64,000 bases of DNA from Ischnura elegans (GCF_921293095.1 NC_060251.1:98256566-98320565), one strand, 5' to 3'; counted from the stretch's first letter, positions 11,156-22,885 are shown. The notes: generated by a model from the sequence alone, not told the origin. Program-made: numbers and translations.

Positions 11156-11454
11156 GGTATGGTTTTTGGAGGAGGCGACCGACAGCTAAGGTCATTTGCG
11201 CCATGAGGGAAGGGTAGGTAAGGAAGGGTGGAGAGAAACCTGCCGTCGGCATTAGCCCGCTCTTAACGAAAGGCGCCAAGGGGACCACGGCTTAACGTCC
11301 CATCCGACGGACGGAGTGTTGCGCTTGAAATGTCCTCCACACAACAGCCAAGCAGGGATCGGGCAGTCTCTGAAAATTCTCTGCCGCTGCCGGGATTTGA
11401 ACCCGGGCCCCGGGTGAGAAGCCAACACTCTAGCAACCACACCAACCCGATCCC
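11156..11454 (-). mobile_element. tRNA-derived SINE (S1), full length with 15-bp TSD
   Basis: Read on the minus strand, the head has an A-box-like GTGGTTGCTAGAGTGTTGG and a B box GGTTCAAATCCC, so it is a pol III promoter of tRNA origin. A body of about 220 bp follows (CCGTCCGTCGGATGGGACG, GGTTTCTCTCCACCC, GCGCAAATGACC). It is bounded by perfect 15-base direct repeats CTAGATTGCTTAAAT at 11141-11155 and 11455-11469. Other copies lie at 32895-33120 and, interrupted, at 61205-61970. SINEs carry no protein and need a LINE to move; the 3' end (CCTCCAAAAACCATACC) is not obviously copied from the RTE here. Confidence 0.9.
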
Positions 11455-11469
11455 CTAGATTGCTTAAAT

Positions 11470-13340
11470 AAATCTGCTAAGTACTGAAATGCCCCCTATA
11501 TTTCACGACTTTCTGGCACTTACTGAATAAGGGTAAGGTACGTCACATCAATTTTATTTTTATGTTTTTAAATTTAGCTAAATATGCATGTACGTGTTAA
11601 AATTTTTTATGAATATTTTTTTAGCTCCAAATTTAATTTTTAGTAAAACTCGACCACTTCTCAATTTATTGTACCTCTCATCTTTTCTTATAATAATCAT
11701 TTTAAAATGGAAAATTAATGTCAAAAACGTCGCCAAATATATTTTTTTTTTATATAGCCTCAACTTCAAGAGTCCATGTTTAAATATACAAAAGACGTCA
11801 AAAAATAAAATAAATAAATACAAATTAGTTGTGATGGAAACATGACATTTCAATGAGTAATATGCACATTAGCGGATGAAAGCGTGAAGAATAAGCAACG
11901 GCTAATCCACGACTGCTTTTTAAGACTTGTGTTGAAAAATAAATGTAAAATGATAATAGAAGCGAGAGGTTTGAAAAGAAAAAGAGCAGATGAAAGGAAT
12001 TTTTGAGTAAAGGAGCCAAAACAACGAAGACTATAATCTGGAGGGTCGAAAGTAAAATCAAATAAAACAAAGAATAATCCTTAGTACGTAGAATGATTTC
12101 TGACCTATTCCTGAACATTTCCCTGAGATTCTCTCGAAAACAAGAGCAACGAATATGATAATCCGGAACGTGGCGCTTTTCGACGCAGACACGCGGAAAC
12201 AGTGGGAAGATAGCGGAGAAAAATTGGAGTGAGAGATGGAAAAATGGAGGAGAATGAACAAGGTGATATGAAGTGAAGAAGAACGATAGTGTTGCATTCA
12301 AATCTGAAATACAAAAATCTACGCTTTGAGCAAGAGCTATTGTCGTTTTGAAAACTTAAGCAAAAAATCTAATCTATATACTTTAAAACTCCTTAACGAC
12401 CACTCACTCATTCATTCATTCATTCACTCACTCAAACAAATGTTTGGGGTGAACGAGTCACGAATTATAATCCAGTTACCCCACACAGCGTTCCTCTCTA
12501 TGTCTGCCCTTTCATTGGATCCAATGCCTTCCCGTGGGAATATTTATGATCTTTCTTTCATTTAGATTGCCATAGCCACCCATACGAATATTTTTATTTT
12601 TTAGATGTCCGTTGCCTTAAATGTTGAGTACCGATCCAATGAAATATTCCCATGCTTTTCACTTCAAATTCTCATCCCCACCTACCGTAACAACATCAGA
12701 TTACAGCAACCTAAATTCCGTCTTTATCTCTCCCAATTACTTTTTTTAACAGACTTCCTACCTTTTTCAATGTCATTTCGTCTACTTACTACCATTTCCT
12801 GTATCCATCTGCGGCATCCGGAACAATTAAGAGGCAACTTCGAATAGCCTTCAGCTCCAGAATCTTTACTTTTTAATATTTCTTCTAGTTTTTTTCATAG
12901 TTTATGCTTGTAAACACAGCAGATTTTAACTTTGTATTCAATTTAAGGGCTTTATTTTTGAATTGTTAAATAAATAATGGAACCTTGAAGGCCATATACC
13001 AACATTTGTCTTGTAGACGCCAAGTTGCATTACATTAATTTGAAAAGTGAGTAAATAAAGGCCATAAAACTATGAAAAAATGCCTTAATACGTTAAAGTG
13101 GTGAAATGTATTTTGTGATACATAGGGATAAACATTTACGGCCAGTAATTACTTGTAATTTGATTAGTAAGTTTTTATTATTTCGTAATGAATATTATGT
13201 GGTATGCATTATAATTGTGCCTCTATTATTCTTTTACTTAGGTTATTTATCACAAGTTTTTCTAAACAACAATAATAGAGGCTGATAATTTTTTCCAAGT
13301 TCTGTGGTCTTTTTACTCTTTCCCTCAATTAAACGTAATA
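11470..13340. other. no gene seen; (ATTC)n microsatellite inside
   Basis: At about 12405-12436 there is a CATT/CACT tetranucleotide run. The frame 12301-11825 on the minus strand (158 aa) is rich in F, L and S in very AT-rich DNA and has no domain, so it is not called. No terminal repeats or tRNA boxes were found. Confidence 0.5.
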
Positions 13341-13979
13341 GGCTAGTTTCCTTCTTCAAAGAAAACGAAAGGCATTGATTGCGATTCGTTACCCACCATT
13401 AGTGCTTTCATAATATACAAATTATTTGGTTTTAGAAATCCCAGTTTAGACTAATGGCAATGGTCAATTTTAACCGCATTTGAAAAAGGCCAGATTTGCG
13501 CCCATGCGATGCCACTCCACGTGACGTCACAGGGACCTAGTTTCTATACGAGTAGATAGGATTTTTTTCACATCGTCTGAGATTACCAATGCATGCATGA
13601 GGCACAGAGTTCAGGGAAATATCTCTTAATAATAACCTATTGAAATTGCCTATGGTCGGAAAGTTTCCTTTGTTTGATAGGGTATTAATAATCCTTATTT
13701 AAGCCAAGCGCTACCTGCTAGCATCGTAGCGGCGCTCATAGCCTCGCCTCAAGGTCACCTCACACGCCGACAGTTGGAACCAGAAATACGTCACACGGAC
13801 TTTTCCCATTATTCCTACTAATCCGTCGCTTTTCGCGCGCTTGAAAATTTTCACTTTTCGTTTAATCGCGAAAAATAGATATCGTTATTCGAAAATCTAA
13901 AAGCGTGAAATGTGTACTCCAGGAGTAATAATCTTATAATCTTTCGATTTAGGCAATAAAAAATAATAGGAAACCACCC
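13341..13979 (+). mobile_element. TA-flanked MITE (family M1), copy 1
   Basis: It starts GGCTAGTTTCCTTC after TA (13339-13340) and ends GGAAACCACCC before TA (13980-13981). The inverted termini and TA duplication suggest a non-autonomous Tc1/mariner-type element. The whole 640-bp body is homologous, inverted, to 42681-43339: shared blocks include GATTATTACTCCTGGAGTAC (seen as its complement here), CGCGCGCTTGAAAATTTTCA and AATGCATGCATGAGGCA. No transposase is present. Confidence 0.8.
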
Positions 13980-15059
13980 TATTTCTGGGGTTAATTTCTT
14001 CTCAAAACACGAGAGTAATGATCCGAGTGTGCGTAAGAAATAATTAAGATGCCTGCATTGCAAACGAATTGCGAGTTGGGTTCCACAAACTCTCAATTTG
14101 TTCATTGACCGTCGATTAAGGAAAGAGCTGAGCATCGCTCGGTCCTCCTTATCCATCACAACTCATCCTTTTTTTACCCTTTCCTACGTCTTTATTTTTT
14201 TTCACGGATCCTTCGGCAGCGCGATCGCAAATTTTACCTTCCTTCGAGGGACCCTTTCTTCCGGTTCACAAACCCTTGCTCTCTCCACCGGAAATCGGTA
14301 CCCTTAGGGGCGGCGAGGGTATATCGGAAGAGCGGGTCCCCGAGGATAGCCCTAAACCTTTATATTTTTTTCCTTCTCACCGCTTTATCTCCACGCCCTG
14401 CGGAAAACCCTTTTCAACGACTGCGTTCGCACGCAGAAGAGGGATAGAAAGAGGCAGGTAGGGGAGTCCAAGGGATAGCTTCAACCTCCACTAACCTCAA
14501 CCGACATCTCTACTTCTGGTAATCCAACGTACCGTTCCTTGAATCTAATTTGTTTTTTGCTATACGTACTTGCTTATTTCATCATCTATTTTTAGTTTAC
14601 TTAATCACAAATACACAAACATTGTATGTTCCAACGTGTGTATTAATGAACTGACCCTTGTTGCGACATTGAACACTTTGCCATACTTTAAGGTAAAATT
14701 GTACATAATTATTTTCACCTATGAGAATTATACAGCATATAGTGCCGAAATCTGGTTCAGATCATTAAAAACATTTGTGACACATACGATATTAGTTCAT
14801 TTGTGATTATGCTACTTGTTAGACAGTTCCAACTAATATCGCCATTCACCCATAAGTTGATCAATTTTTAGTCTTTTTTATAATGACACGTCTAAAGTGT
14901 TCGATAAAAAAGTTGCTAAGGCAGCTTAATTCACGTGTAAGATATGCATGCAATTAAAGAAAGGATATTCACTTGTCAGAGTACAGATACACAGTGCAAC
15001 ATCAACTAACACAGTAATCAGCCTAACTTGACTAAATATTCATGATCGGGGGAAATATT
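13980..15059. other. no gene seen; GC-richer patch 14180-14470
   Basis: The short plus frames 14098-14307 and 14276-14461 cross a relatively GC-rich stretch but contain no motif. The remainder is AT-rich without family matches. Confidence 0.4.
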
Positions 15060-15575
15060 TACTTGGAGCTCTTCCCTTTAATATATTCCGGGAGAGAACT
15101 CATAATTATCTCAAGGAAATGTTTAAGAATGTTCAGGAACCACTCAGACGACATCTCACACAGAGAGATTTTCTTTGCATTATCCAATTCCACGTATAAC
15201 TGCCTCCAGAAACAATTTCTCACTACTGCAACTAAATTTTGAAATTCCCTCTTTGAGAACATTCATGCATTCAAAAATGGATTATACATGGATCTACTGA
15301 AGGAAGAGCAAAATCATACTAACTGTGCTAAATACATCAATTACGAATACTGTAAATTATCAAAGGCTTAATTCTTTGTTATTCTGTTATTTTTTGTGTA
15401 TCACGCAGCTATATCTATTTCTTTACTGCTATATCCATTCTGATTTGTACCAATTGCAATTTTCTGTTTTATTTTTATGTTCCTCATGAACTTTTTTGGT
15501 GTGCCATTATTGTAAATTATGTTTTGTTTCTTGGATGATACCCAGAGTATAATAAATATATATTTTATTCTATTC
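15060..15575 (+). mobile_element. LINE 3' end (CR1/Jockey-like), degraded
   Basis: The plus strand reads HREIFFALSNSTYNCLQKQF, then TATKF-stop-NSLFENIHAFKN. This resembles RT C-termini of the form FF..R....WN.LP. It is followed by an untranslated stretch ending AATAAATATATATTTTATTC and TATTCTATT repeats, like a LINE tail. A stop replaces the usual tryptophan, so the copy is dead. No TSD was seen. Confidence 0.5.
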
Positions 15576-16284
15576 TATATCGTGACTCATTTGTGATTTA
15601 ATTTATATTGTGGTATGGTATGCTGTTAAATAGAACGCTTTTTTTGCGCGCTTATACACATTAATGTGTTATGTTATACCCCTTTGCTTCTAGAGTCCTT
15701 AATTATCCCATTTTTGAACTGAGTGTAAACTGTACTTAGGTTTTTCGCTCTTATGGATTTTCCAGTGCATCATTAAATCATTCATTCAAGCGGTTTTGTT
15801 GTAAACTATAAGAAAAGGCCTTAATTAACTGATGAATTGCTCAGCGCAGGGCGTACGGAAGAAAATTGCATGCAAGGCGAGGTAACGGCAAGTTCCACGA
15901 GCCACACACAACGGGAGTTCCTCGTCACTTCCGCCAAATCCTGCCCACTGATCACGGTGCTCCAATTTTCTCCACCCTCTCATTGTGCGCAATACCACTA
16001 ACCCAAATATCCCTCTAATATACGTTCCCCGAAACCCGTGAGATTGGTGTCTATAAATAACACCGAGTTTAATCTCAACGCCTTCTACAGACAGTAATTA
16101 TACCTCGCGGACCACCACTTATGCTAAAGTTAATTTCCAACAGCGCTTCTCCTGTAATTGGGTACAGCGTGGGAGGGTCACTCACACAGCATTTTAGAAT
16201 TACAGGGATGAGAATACCTTTATTTTTAGTTAATGTGGCGTTTAACAAGAAATATGAGGATTGTACTGAGCAAAATTTATAAAT
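15576..16284. other. no recognised feature
   Basis: AT-rich on the left and mixed composition at 15840-16000. No ORF or repeat match. Confidence 0.4.
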
Positions 16285-16490
16285 ATGCTACGTGCTGGAA
16301 TCGACAAAAACTGCCTATAAAGGAATAAAAGCCTCTTTAAAAAATACACAAGTAAGGCTACATAAGATATATGGTATGATATTACCTATTCCATTTAATG
16401 GATCTGAAATCTGGATACTAAGCAGAAAATCATTGGAAAAGAAGCTAATAGTCTTCGAAAAAAATCTACGTACAGTGTCTCGGCCCTATA
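16285..16490 (+). mobile_element. LINE reverse-transcriptase remnant
   Basis: The frame reads TAYKGIKASLKNTQVRLHKIYG, then NGSEIWILSRKSLEKKLIVF and EKNLRTV. This fits the post-RT segment of RTE/CR1-type LINEs (K..K...LY......YGSE.W.L......L..FE...LR). It is about 70 residues long with no recognisable boundaries. It differs in sequence from both RTE subfamilies named here. Confidence 0.55.
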
Positions 16491-17394
16491 TATGACCTGC
16501 ACCTGGAGTTAGGACCAATAAAGAAGTTAGTGTCCTCTACCAAGATCCCGAAATCATTGCCCAAATTGACCCCTTGCGCAGAAATGACGAGTCTCGCTCG
16601 TCATGAACTTCTTATTCAAAATGGCGCAATTACAAGTGTAGCTCGTCATCAGACTTTCATAATTTTAGTTCTATGTAGGGAAACAATATCAATGTTTTGA
16701 AAGTTTAACAATGTTAAACCATCCATAATGTACGTAAATAACTCATATTTTATGAAACGTGATGCATTGCAAGGAATAGATTATTTTTATAGGAGTAGCG
16801 GTAGCTGCGTTCTCGATCTTCTTTCGTGAACAATAAGAAACAATAATCACTTTTTATTTCACTTCTCTACGTTGTAATGTTTTTAGATATCCACTACTGA
16901 CTTAACAAATAATTTCAGTACACTTCAAAACAAGCTCTATATTTTGAAACTTGGGAGCAAAAAAACAACATCAACAAGCCACCATGACTATTACAATATC
17001 ATTTGTACTACCCGTACTTCCACTCACTGAGGCAATGCCATGAACTGCACCAGTGGGGATCTTGAGTTCTGCCGTATTCCTTTCCTCCGGTCTCTTTCCC
17101 TCTCGTAGGCGCCTCCTTTTCTCTGCGTCCTTTTCTTCTTTCTACCGATCTTGAATTCTGCCGTATATCTTCCTCCGCTCTCTCAATACACCGCTACTTT
17201 AGTATTTCTCCCGATCTTTCTTAATATCAAGTCTACCTCCTCCTTCTCTCCATACACGACTCCCGCTTGTCTCTTTTCTCACTGCGTCCCTCACTACCAT
17301 TGTTAGTTTTAAATTATTTACAAACAACATGGAGGCTTGCTTACATTATGTTACAACGTCGACTACAATCTATAAATATCATTTCATTAAGCCA
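16491..17394. other. no gene seen; small hairpin at 16584-16604
   Basis: ATGACGAG-TCTCG-CTCGTCAT forms a perfect 8-bp stem. The rest is AT-rich, with a pyrimidine-rich segment at 17080-17280. No coding signal. Confidence 0.4.
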
Positions 17395-17812
17395 GAATCA
17401 CACGATCATTTTTTTTCGTCGCGAAAGTGATCACTATCGCGATCACTAGAGTGATCACTCGCAAAATGATCGTCGCCGGTAATTGTTTTTCGCGATCGCG
17501 ATCGCAATGAGGATTCCTATCGCTATTTTTCATCACTCGTCCGGTCGCTTTTTCCGTCGCTAAAGCTGTCCCTAAAACCCCATATCAGCCAATCGGAACG
17601 CACGCCCATATAGAGCGATTGCAGCGCAACGTTTGGCAATCGTGGGAATGATATAGATAAACAAACTCGCTGTATATTTTCGTGATGCGGGTCCTATGAC
17701 AACGAGCTGTGATATCGGAAATGATGCAAAAAGCGACGGCGGGAGTGACCGTGCGATTCAGAAAAATGACCACTAGAGCGATCCCTTTTCGCGACGGGAG
17801 TGTGGCGAGTGG
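17395..17812. mobile_element. possible MITE rich in GATCGC palindromes
   Basis: The left side carries AATCACACGATCATTTT and CGTCGCGAAAGTGATCAC, then many GATCACT and GCGATCGCGATCGC words. The right side carries the inverted counterpart AGAGCGATCCCTTTTCGCGACG and GAGTGTGGC. The dense self-complementary words resemble subterminal repeats of a non-autonomous DNA transposon. A TSD could not be fixed, so the ends and the superfamily are open. Confidence 0.4.
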
Positions 17813-17984
17813 CGAAGAATCTTCCACGAGGCAGACGACGACGGTGGGACTAAGAGCAGAAAATATGTGAAGGCTGAGCGTAACACCCGAGCTGATACAG
17901 GATCGAGACGGATGGCAAGACCAAAACCTTATGGGGTTTGAGTGACCGTATAGGTAAGGTATACATCCTGAGTATTTATAAAAT

Positions 17985-18110
17985 TATATACAGCAACGGA
18001 TGAAGTTCATCATGAAAAAATATTTGACTTATCTGGGAACCGATCCCGGATCTAACGTTGGCCGGTCAGGTGTGTCAGCCAGTTACTCCACATTTTCTCA
18101 GAGCGAACTT
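17985..18110 (-). mobile_element. tRNA-derived SINE (S2), degraded
   Basis: The minus strand reads AACTGGCTGACACACCTGACC as an A-box-like region, then GGGATCGGTTCCCAG in the B-box position, then AAATATTTTTTCATGATGAA. The order and roughly 35-base spacing suit a tRNA-type pol III promoter, but the boxes are mutated. Confidence 0.45.
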
Positions 18111-18394
18111 CGGGATGGGTTTTACCGAACGAGATGTTGACGTCACAAGTCCACACTGTGGCAAATATGGCGAGGGTCGTGCTTACTAAGCCACTGTTCG
18201 GGTGAAAACCCCTTATGTTGTCGCTGGTCTGCGACGACGAAGTTCAAAGCAATGCAGGAATAAGTGACTTTGTACGCAGTCAATTTAATTTAGCCGGGAG
18301 TCAAATATTTTTTTGACTCCCCGAAGATGACGCCGCTGCGTCGTAACTAGTAGTAACGTGGAAATAAACTGGTGAAGAAGTACAAAGTTTTTCT

Positions 18395-18900
18395 TTTCAT
18401 GTGCTCAAAATATTTGTATGCTTTATATGTCCTCTTCACCTTTTACATTCTTCCCCACGCCCACATCTCGGACATCTCCAGTCTTTTCCCATCCTTCCTC
18501 TTAAGAGTCCATGTTTCAGACTCTTCACTAGTCTTTCCATTAAACTCTTACATAACAATCCTTTCATCAGCTCCTTCTTGTACCTGTTTTGCTACCGCAA
18601 TCCTCTAACTTATATCCTTACTGCTGTATCCTATCTACTGGACTTTAGTCCTACCTACTTTAATCTCGAGTCCCTAATCTACTCCTACTTAAATCAAATT
18701 CCTAGCTTGCGACGCTTTACAAAACCGCATAACCTTGGTCTTCTCGTGATTAATCCTCGAGCTTTATTCCTCGCAACGCTTGTGTAACGAATTCACCTGA
18801 GCCTGCAATCCTCTCGTTGACTGGCTGATCAACGCCTGCATGTTGTGTTGCCTACTCACTCTTATTTTAAGCCGCACATTCCTAGCTCATCCTAAGTATT
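18395..18900 (-). mobile_element. RTE LINE remnant with internal deletions
   Basis: The plus-strand sequence parallels 51970-52390 of the intact RTE: CCCACATCTCGGACATCTCC, GAGTCCATGTTTC, TTAAACTCTTACATAACAAT, TTTACAAAACCGCATAACCT and GACTGGCTGATCAACGCCTG all have close counterparts. It therefore covers roughly residues 800-935 on the minus strand. The plus frame 18401-18787 is merely its antisense shadow. A diverged repeat of the RTE segment TTATCTTGAGTCTCACATTC appears at about 18860, showing local rearrangement. Confidence 0.8.
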
Positions 18901-19775
18901 ACTAAAATGAAGATTACTGGCAATTATCCACGACATTTTTTCATCAAACAAACAGCTTCAATATTTTTTATTATCATCATGAGACTTCTGAATACCATGT
19001 ATACCATTTGTATATCATGGGGGGGAAGCAAGTTGCGGAAGAGACCGAGGGGAAAAAGGAGGTAGAAGAGCGTAAGGCACGGACATGAAAAAGTAAATAG
19101 ATCTTAAAAAATGAAAAACACGAATTCTAATCCAGTTCCACAACCATATTTTTTAAATATGCCTTATAAGTGGTTTATTTAAAGCTTTCCGCATGAACGG
19201 TGTTGAAATTTATATTAACTGCCACGGGAAAAGGGTAAACGCCTAGTACCCTTTAACCCCTGTAAAATTGCCATTGTAGTGAAAGAACTTGGATAGCGTA
19301 GCGGTCACCGTAGTGAACTGGAAACCCCAAGGTCCCTTAGAGGGGAATTTTTTTTATATAGACCAATTGATTTTTCATGTAAGAAGGAAAATAGGGGGCA
19401 CAGGTTGTGGATAATTTATGCCTAATTTTTTGAAGTAATGCCTCCTCCAGCTATATGAGTCGTCCGTTACGCCATTTTCATGTAACCAATGTGGTTTGAC
19501 TTCAATTGAGGCACGTGAATAAGGAAAAAATCCTTTCGAGAATGTAGAAGAATTGTGATTGACCTACGAGATTTTAACTAAAATATTTACTTCGAGAAGT
19601 AATTTTTTAATCTTGTATTGGGTAAAAGATAAAAAAATCTATTATAATAATACTCTTTTAAGCAAAAAGAAACATCAGGGGGTAGTCGTCATAGAAATTC
19701 AACCTCAAAGAAACTTGTGCAGCATAAAAGAGGAAAACGGATAAATCAATAGGTAACCAAATGAGGAAAAACACT
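18901..19775. other. no recognised feature
   Basis: AT-rich, no ORF of note. The frame 19559-19744 has no motif. Confidence 0.4.
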
Positions 19776-19889
19776 TGTCAAAAGTGGAATTTGAACCCAA
19801 GCCTTCTCATAGGAGACAGATTTCACAGGAACCGCAATGAGGACAAGTTCATCTTGAATTTGCACCTTAGACCGCTCAGCCATCCTGAC
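19776..19889 (-). pseudogene. tRNA-Leu(CAA) pseudogene
   Basis: The minus strand begins GTCAGGATGGCTGAGCGGTC and ends TTCAAATTCCACTTTTGACA, so it is nearly the same length as the tRNA-Leu at 20866-20980 and lies 1.1 kb away in the same orientation. The CAA anticodon triplet survives in ATTCAAG. However, one base is missing 5' of the anticodon, and the anticodon stem no longer pairs (CAAAT against ATCTG). The intron-like middle and variable arm are also altered. It is probably a decayed duplicate, or a retroposed unspliced copy, since intron-position sequence is retained. Confidence 0.8.
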
Positions 19890-19905
19890 AGATGTAGATG
19901 ACAAT

Positions 19906-20398
19906 GGTCGCGTTCAGGCGACTCAACAGTTGCGGCACCGGAGGAAATTATCTCCTGAACGCTCACCGGTTAGTCACCGGTGAGTCAACATGTTGTAGAT
20001 CAGACGCCATTTTTTCCACCGGGATTCATCTCCGGTGCGAATTGGTAACATGTTGAGAATCAATATGGCTGCGCCCATGACTTCTTCTGGTGAAAATATA
20101 ACTTGTGTTTATATTTACAATGGGATGACCAATCAGATTGAAGATAGCCCAGAAACTCACAGAAACTTCATGCTGAATCATATTTAACACATTTGACGTG
20201 AAATCGTCGTCGACGGCGATAAATAGAGCCAAATCTCTCACTACATCGTTGGCACCCATTTTTGGATGTCTGTCTGCTACAAGTCACGTCAGCTAGAATT
20301 TTTACCGGTGGCTGATTTTCCCGTTCAGCCGATAGTAGCGCGCACCGCTTACCGGTGAGGCACCGGTGACTCACCGCAATACTCGCCTGAACGCGACC
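19906..20398. mobile_element. PIF/Harbinger-like MITE with AAT duplication
   Basis: The ends are GGTCGCGTTCAGGCGA and its perfect complement TCGCCTGAACGCGACC (16 bp). They are flanked by AAT at 19903-19905 and 20399-20401. Subterminal CACCGGT words recur near both ends. A three-base TSD and GC-rich termini suit PIF/Harbinger-type elements. A minus frame 20259-20026 (MGANDVVRDLALFIAVDDDF) could be a leftover transposase N-terminus, but it has no catalytic motif. The element starts only 16 bases from the 5' end of the tRNA-Leu pseudogene. Confidence 0.8.
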
Positions 20399-20855
20399 AA
20401 TAGTAATCTATCTTTGCCTGTTATTCTAACAGAATTTAGCAGAAGGAAAATAAGCAGATTTTTAGCAGATAATAACAGGTTTAGCAGAAGGAAAATTCTG
20501 TGGTCATCGAATAATCCTTAGAGCAAATACAATAATAAAACGAGTAGTATTTATTCATTTATCTCGTCCTGCTGTTGAAACTTCTAAAAGGCGTTGACCA
20601 TTCCATTTTACGGAGAGCATGGGATTTTTGGAATTCTCTTTTTGTATGCTGGTTCATTTTAAATGTATTTCACCGTGTTAATAAATTAATTTAGGCCATT
20701 GCTAGTTAACTTTTAACAAGTCATTACTAAGTGAGAAATGACTTAAGATTGTGTGGGTACACGCACGTACCCAGAAATTTACTTCGGGGAGTGCTTCCAG
20801 CTCTTCCCACGGCATCAGGAGGCGCGTGACAGGTAAATATAGATTTTACGAGTGT

Positions 20856-20862
20856 AAAAAAA
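20856..20862 (-). terminator. RNA polymerase III terminator of tRNA-Leu
   Basis: Seven consecutive T on the minus strand start three bases past the mature 3' end of the tRNA-Leu gene. This is the usual pol III stop signal. Confidence 0.85.
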
Positions 20863-20865
20863 TAT

Positions 20866-20980
20866 TGTCAGAAGTGGGATTCGAACCCACGCCCTCTTAC
20901 GAGGACCAGAATTCACAAGACCCGCATGACGGGTAAGACAATCTTGAGTCTGGCGCCTTAGACCGCTCGGCCATCCTGAC
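20866..20980 (-). tRNA. tRNA-Leu-CAA: tRNA-Leu(CAA) with 31-nt intron
   Basis: It is an apparently functional nuclear tRNA for leucine UUG codons. Exon 1 (20980-20943) begins GTCAGGATGGCCGAGCGGTC and ends with anticodon CAA plus G. The intron is 20942-20912 and holds an ACCCG/CGGGT hairpin. Exon 2 (20911-20866) ends GGTTCGAATCCCACTTCTGA followed by CA. The acceptor stem pairs over seven positions with one G-T pair, and the anticodon stem CCAGA/TCTGG is perfect. A GGTCCTCGTAAGAGGGC variable arm is present, as expected of a class II tRNA. The internal A and B boxes are intact and a T7 terminator follows. The intron just after the base 3' of the anticodon is typical of animal tRNA-Leu(CAA). Confidence 0.97.
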
Positions 20981-22754
20981 TGTTACATGCAAGAGTCGAT
21001 AATAGCAACCTGCTTCTTCCTTGTATTCAAATGCCATTACGGCGCTGATAATTCCATGTTACGGTGAGCACTCTTTCATAATGAGGCAAACCCGTACTTC
21101 AATCCAACCCCTTGAATATATTCCATATTTAGGGAAGTATCTCGATATAGACCGAAAAATGTTTTAATGTGAATGACCGTGATTACAAATTAATTTATCC
21201 CGCGGCTAGTTATCTCATTCACATTTATAATTTCTGTATGTTTCCTACTTTCCTACAAAGAAGGAACTGTTTTTTGGCTGAAGTGCGACACATGTCGCGA
21301 ACCGCCGGAACAGCTCGAATCGGTGCGACATGGCTCAGCACGGTAATGGAAAGACACGGTGCAACCCCATTGTTTAAGTCTTGAACGGCTTTCCTAGTCA
21401 GTCAATCGCGCAAATTGAATGTATCAAACGCCTCTGTTCCCGACCTAAGACAGATATGTGCAATTTATTTTGGGAAGGCCTCATACTAGCTGTTGCATCA
21501 GCTGAGACGCGATGCAAAGGGCAGCATAGATTTATGGTGCAATATGATGGAGGAAAGGATGATACTTAATGGACGGAATTCACTTCAATTGTCCATTTAT
21601 CCGCTTCAAAAACAGAGTTATAGGATACTGCATCATTCAAAATGAATTATTCATTGGAATGGACCAATTCAATTATATCATGCCCCTTTTAGAAAAACCT
21701 CAAATCAACAAAATCGTTCATTATGTAGGATGCATCCAAATCCAGTTAAATTGTTTGATTTCGTTGCTACGGAATCGAGTGACACAGACGCTGACCGAAT
21801 CCACCGAAAATTACTTTAATGAACGAATTATACCCAGCAGATTCGGATTGCAGCAGATTTGGGCTTTGTGATAACCATGAACAAGAAATTACTAGGATGA
21901 CCGAAAGTTTATCTTTGTTTACGATTTCTGAAAAAGTTCGATATTGGCTATGCAGGTTGGTTGCCGAAAAGAATCAAATTTTATAGCCGTGAAGTGATTT
22001 TGACTTAGTTTGGTATATATTCGTCCCTGAAGGGAATAAAAAAATAATGATGTTTCTCGAATATTTCTCTACCTATCATTACATTAAAAACCGCTTGAAC
22101 CCACTGCGCATGCGTTCTGGATTCGTTTGATTTGGCTTAATCCAAAGAAACGCGAATTTATATGATTTACTACGTCATGCACGAGTTGAAGAATCGAATC
22201 ATTGTCGTGAATTAAACTCTTCGAACCGATTTCTCGAAATAAATCGGAGCTCCAGACACTACCCTGAATTTCTTAATTTCTAACCCTAACATAACTCCGC
22301 ACTTTACATATGATCTACTGGAATTTCACCTCCAATTCGTCCCTAGGGCAGCAGAGAGGTCAATCTGCCTTCATATCCCACGCAGTTTTTTTCTCCCACA
22401 AAAACCCTCAAAAATAATTCTTTTCTCGCCTTCCCTCCCGGCGACTTTTCCCGCCCGGAATGAAAGGCAGTGATGGAATGAAGCAATCAGCCAGGGTTCT
22501 TCCGTTACAGAGGATCCTGTCTTTTTTTTTTCAACCCCGAAAGAGCACCTGGAGGGGGCGTGGCGCCATATATAGGTAGGAAGATGGGCAAACAAATGGC
22601 AGGGCCTTAAAGGATCCCGGGAATGGAGGCTGAATTATGTATGACGGTATATTTTACTAATGGGAGGAAACTCATTCGCTCCCACCGAAGCGGAATTGGT
22701 GGTAACGTTTCGCCGATTGCTTTGCGAGCACCTCAAAGGTTTGCTGAAAGGAGG
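20981..22754. other. no recognised feature
   Basis: The frame 21569-21871 (100 aa) and the smaller frames have no domain, and codon content looks like the surroundings. No terminal repeats or tRNA boxes were found. Confidence 0.4.
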
Positions 22755-22885
22755 CATACTACATAGATAAGGCCCCATTCCATCCTATAGGATAGTCGAT
22801 ATTTTTACCACTCTTGTCGCCTTTTAATCCGATTTCAAAAATGTCCACGGAGCAGCGATAAGCGCGGATGGATCCACTTTTTTCA
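22755..22885 (+). repeat. dispersed repeat R3, copy 1 (short)
   Basis: It carries CCCCATTCCATCCTATAGG, a TTTTAATCCGATTTCAAAAA-type block and ATGTCCACGGAGCAGCG. It is homologous in the same orientation to 30168-30480 and 43428-43735. Only the first third of the repeat is recognisable here. Confidence 0.6.

Noticed and set aside
11825..12301. 158-codon minus-strand ORF
   Set aside because: F/L/S-rich composition from AT-rich DNA, no motif, three overlapping frames in the same interval.
18401..18787. 128-codon plus ORF
   Set aside because: Antisense of an RTE remnant; the matching region of the intact RTE also gives antisense open frames.
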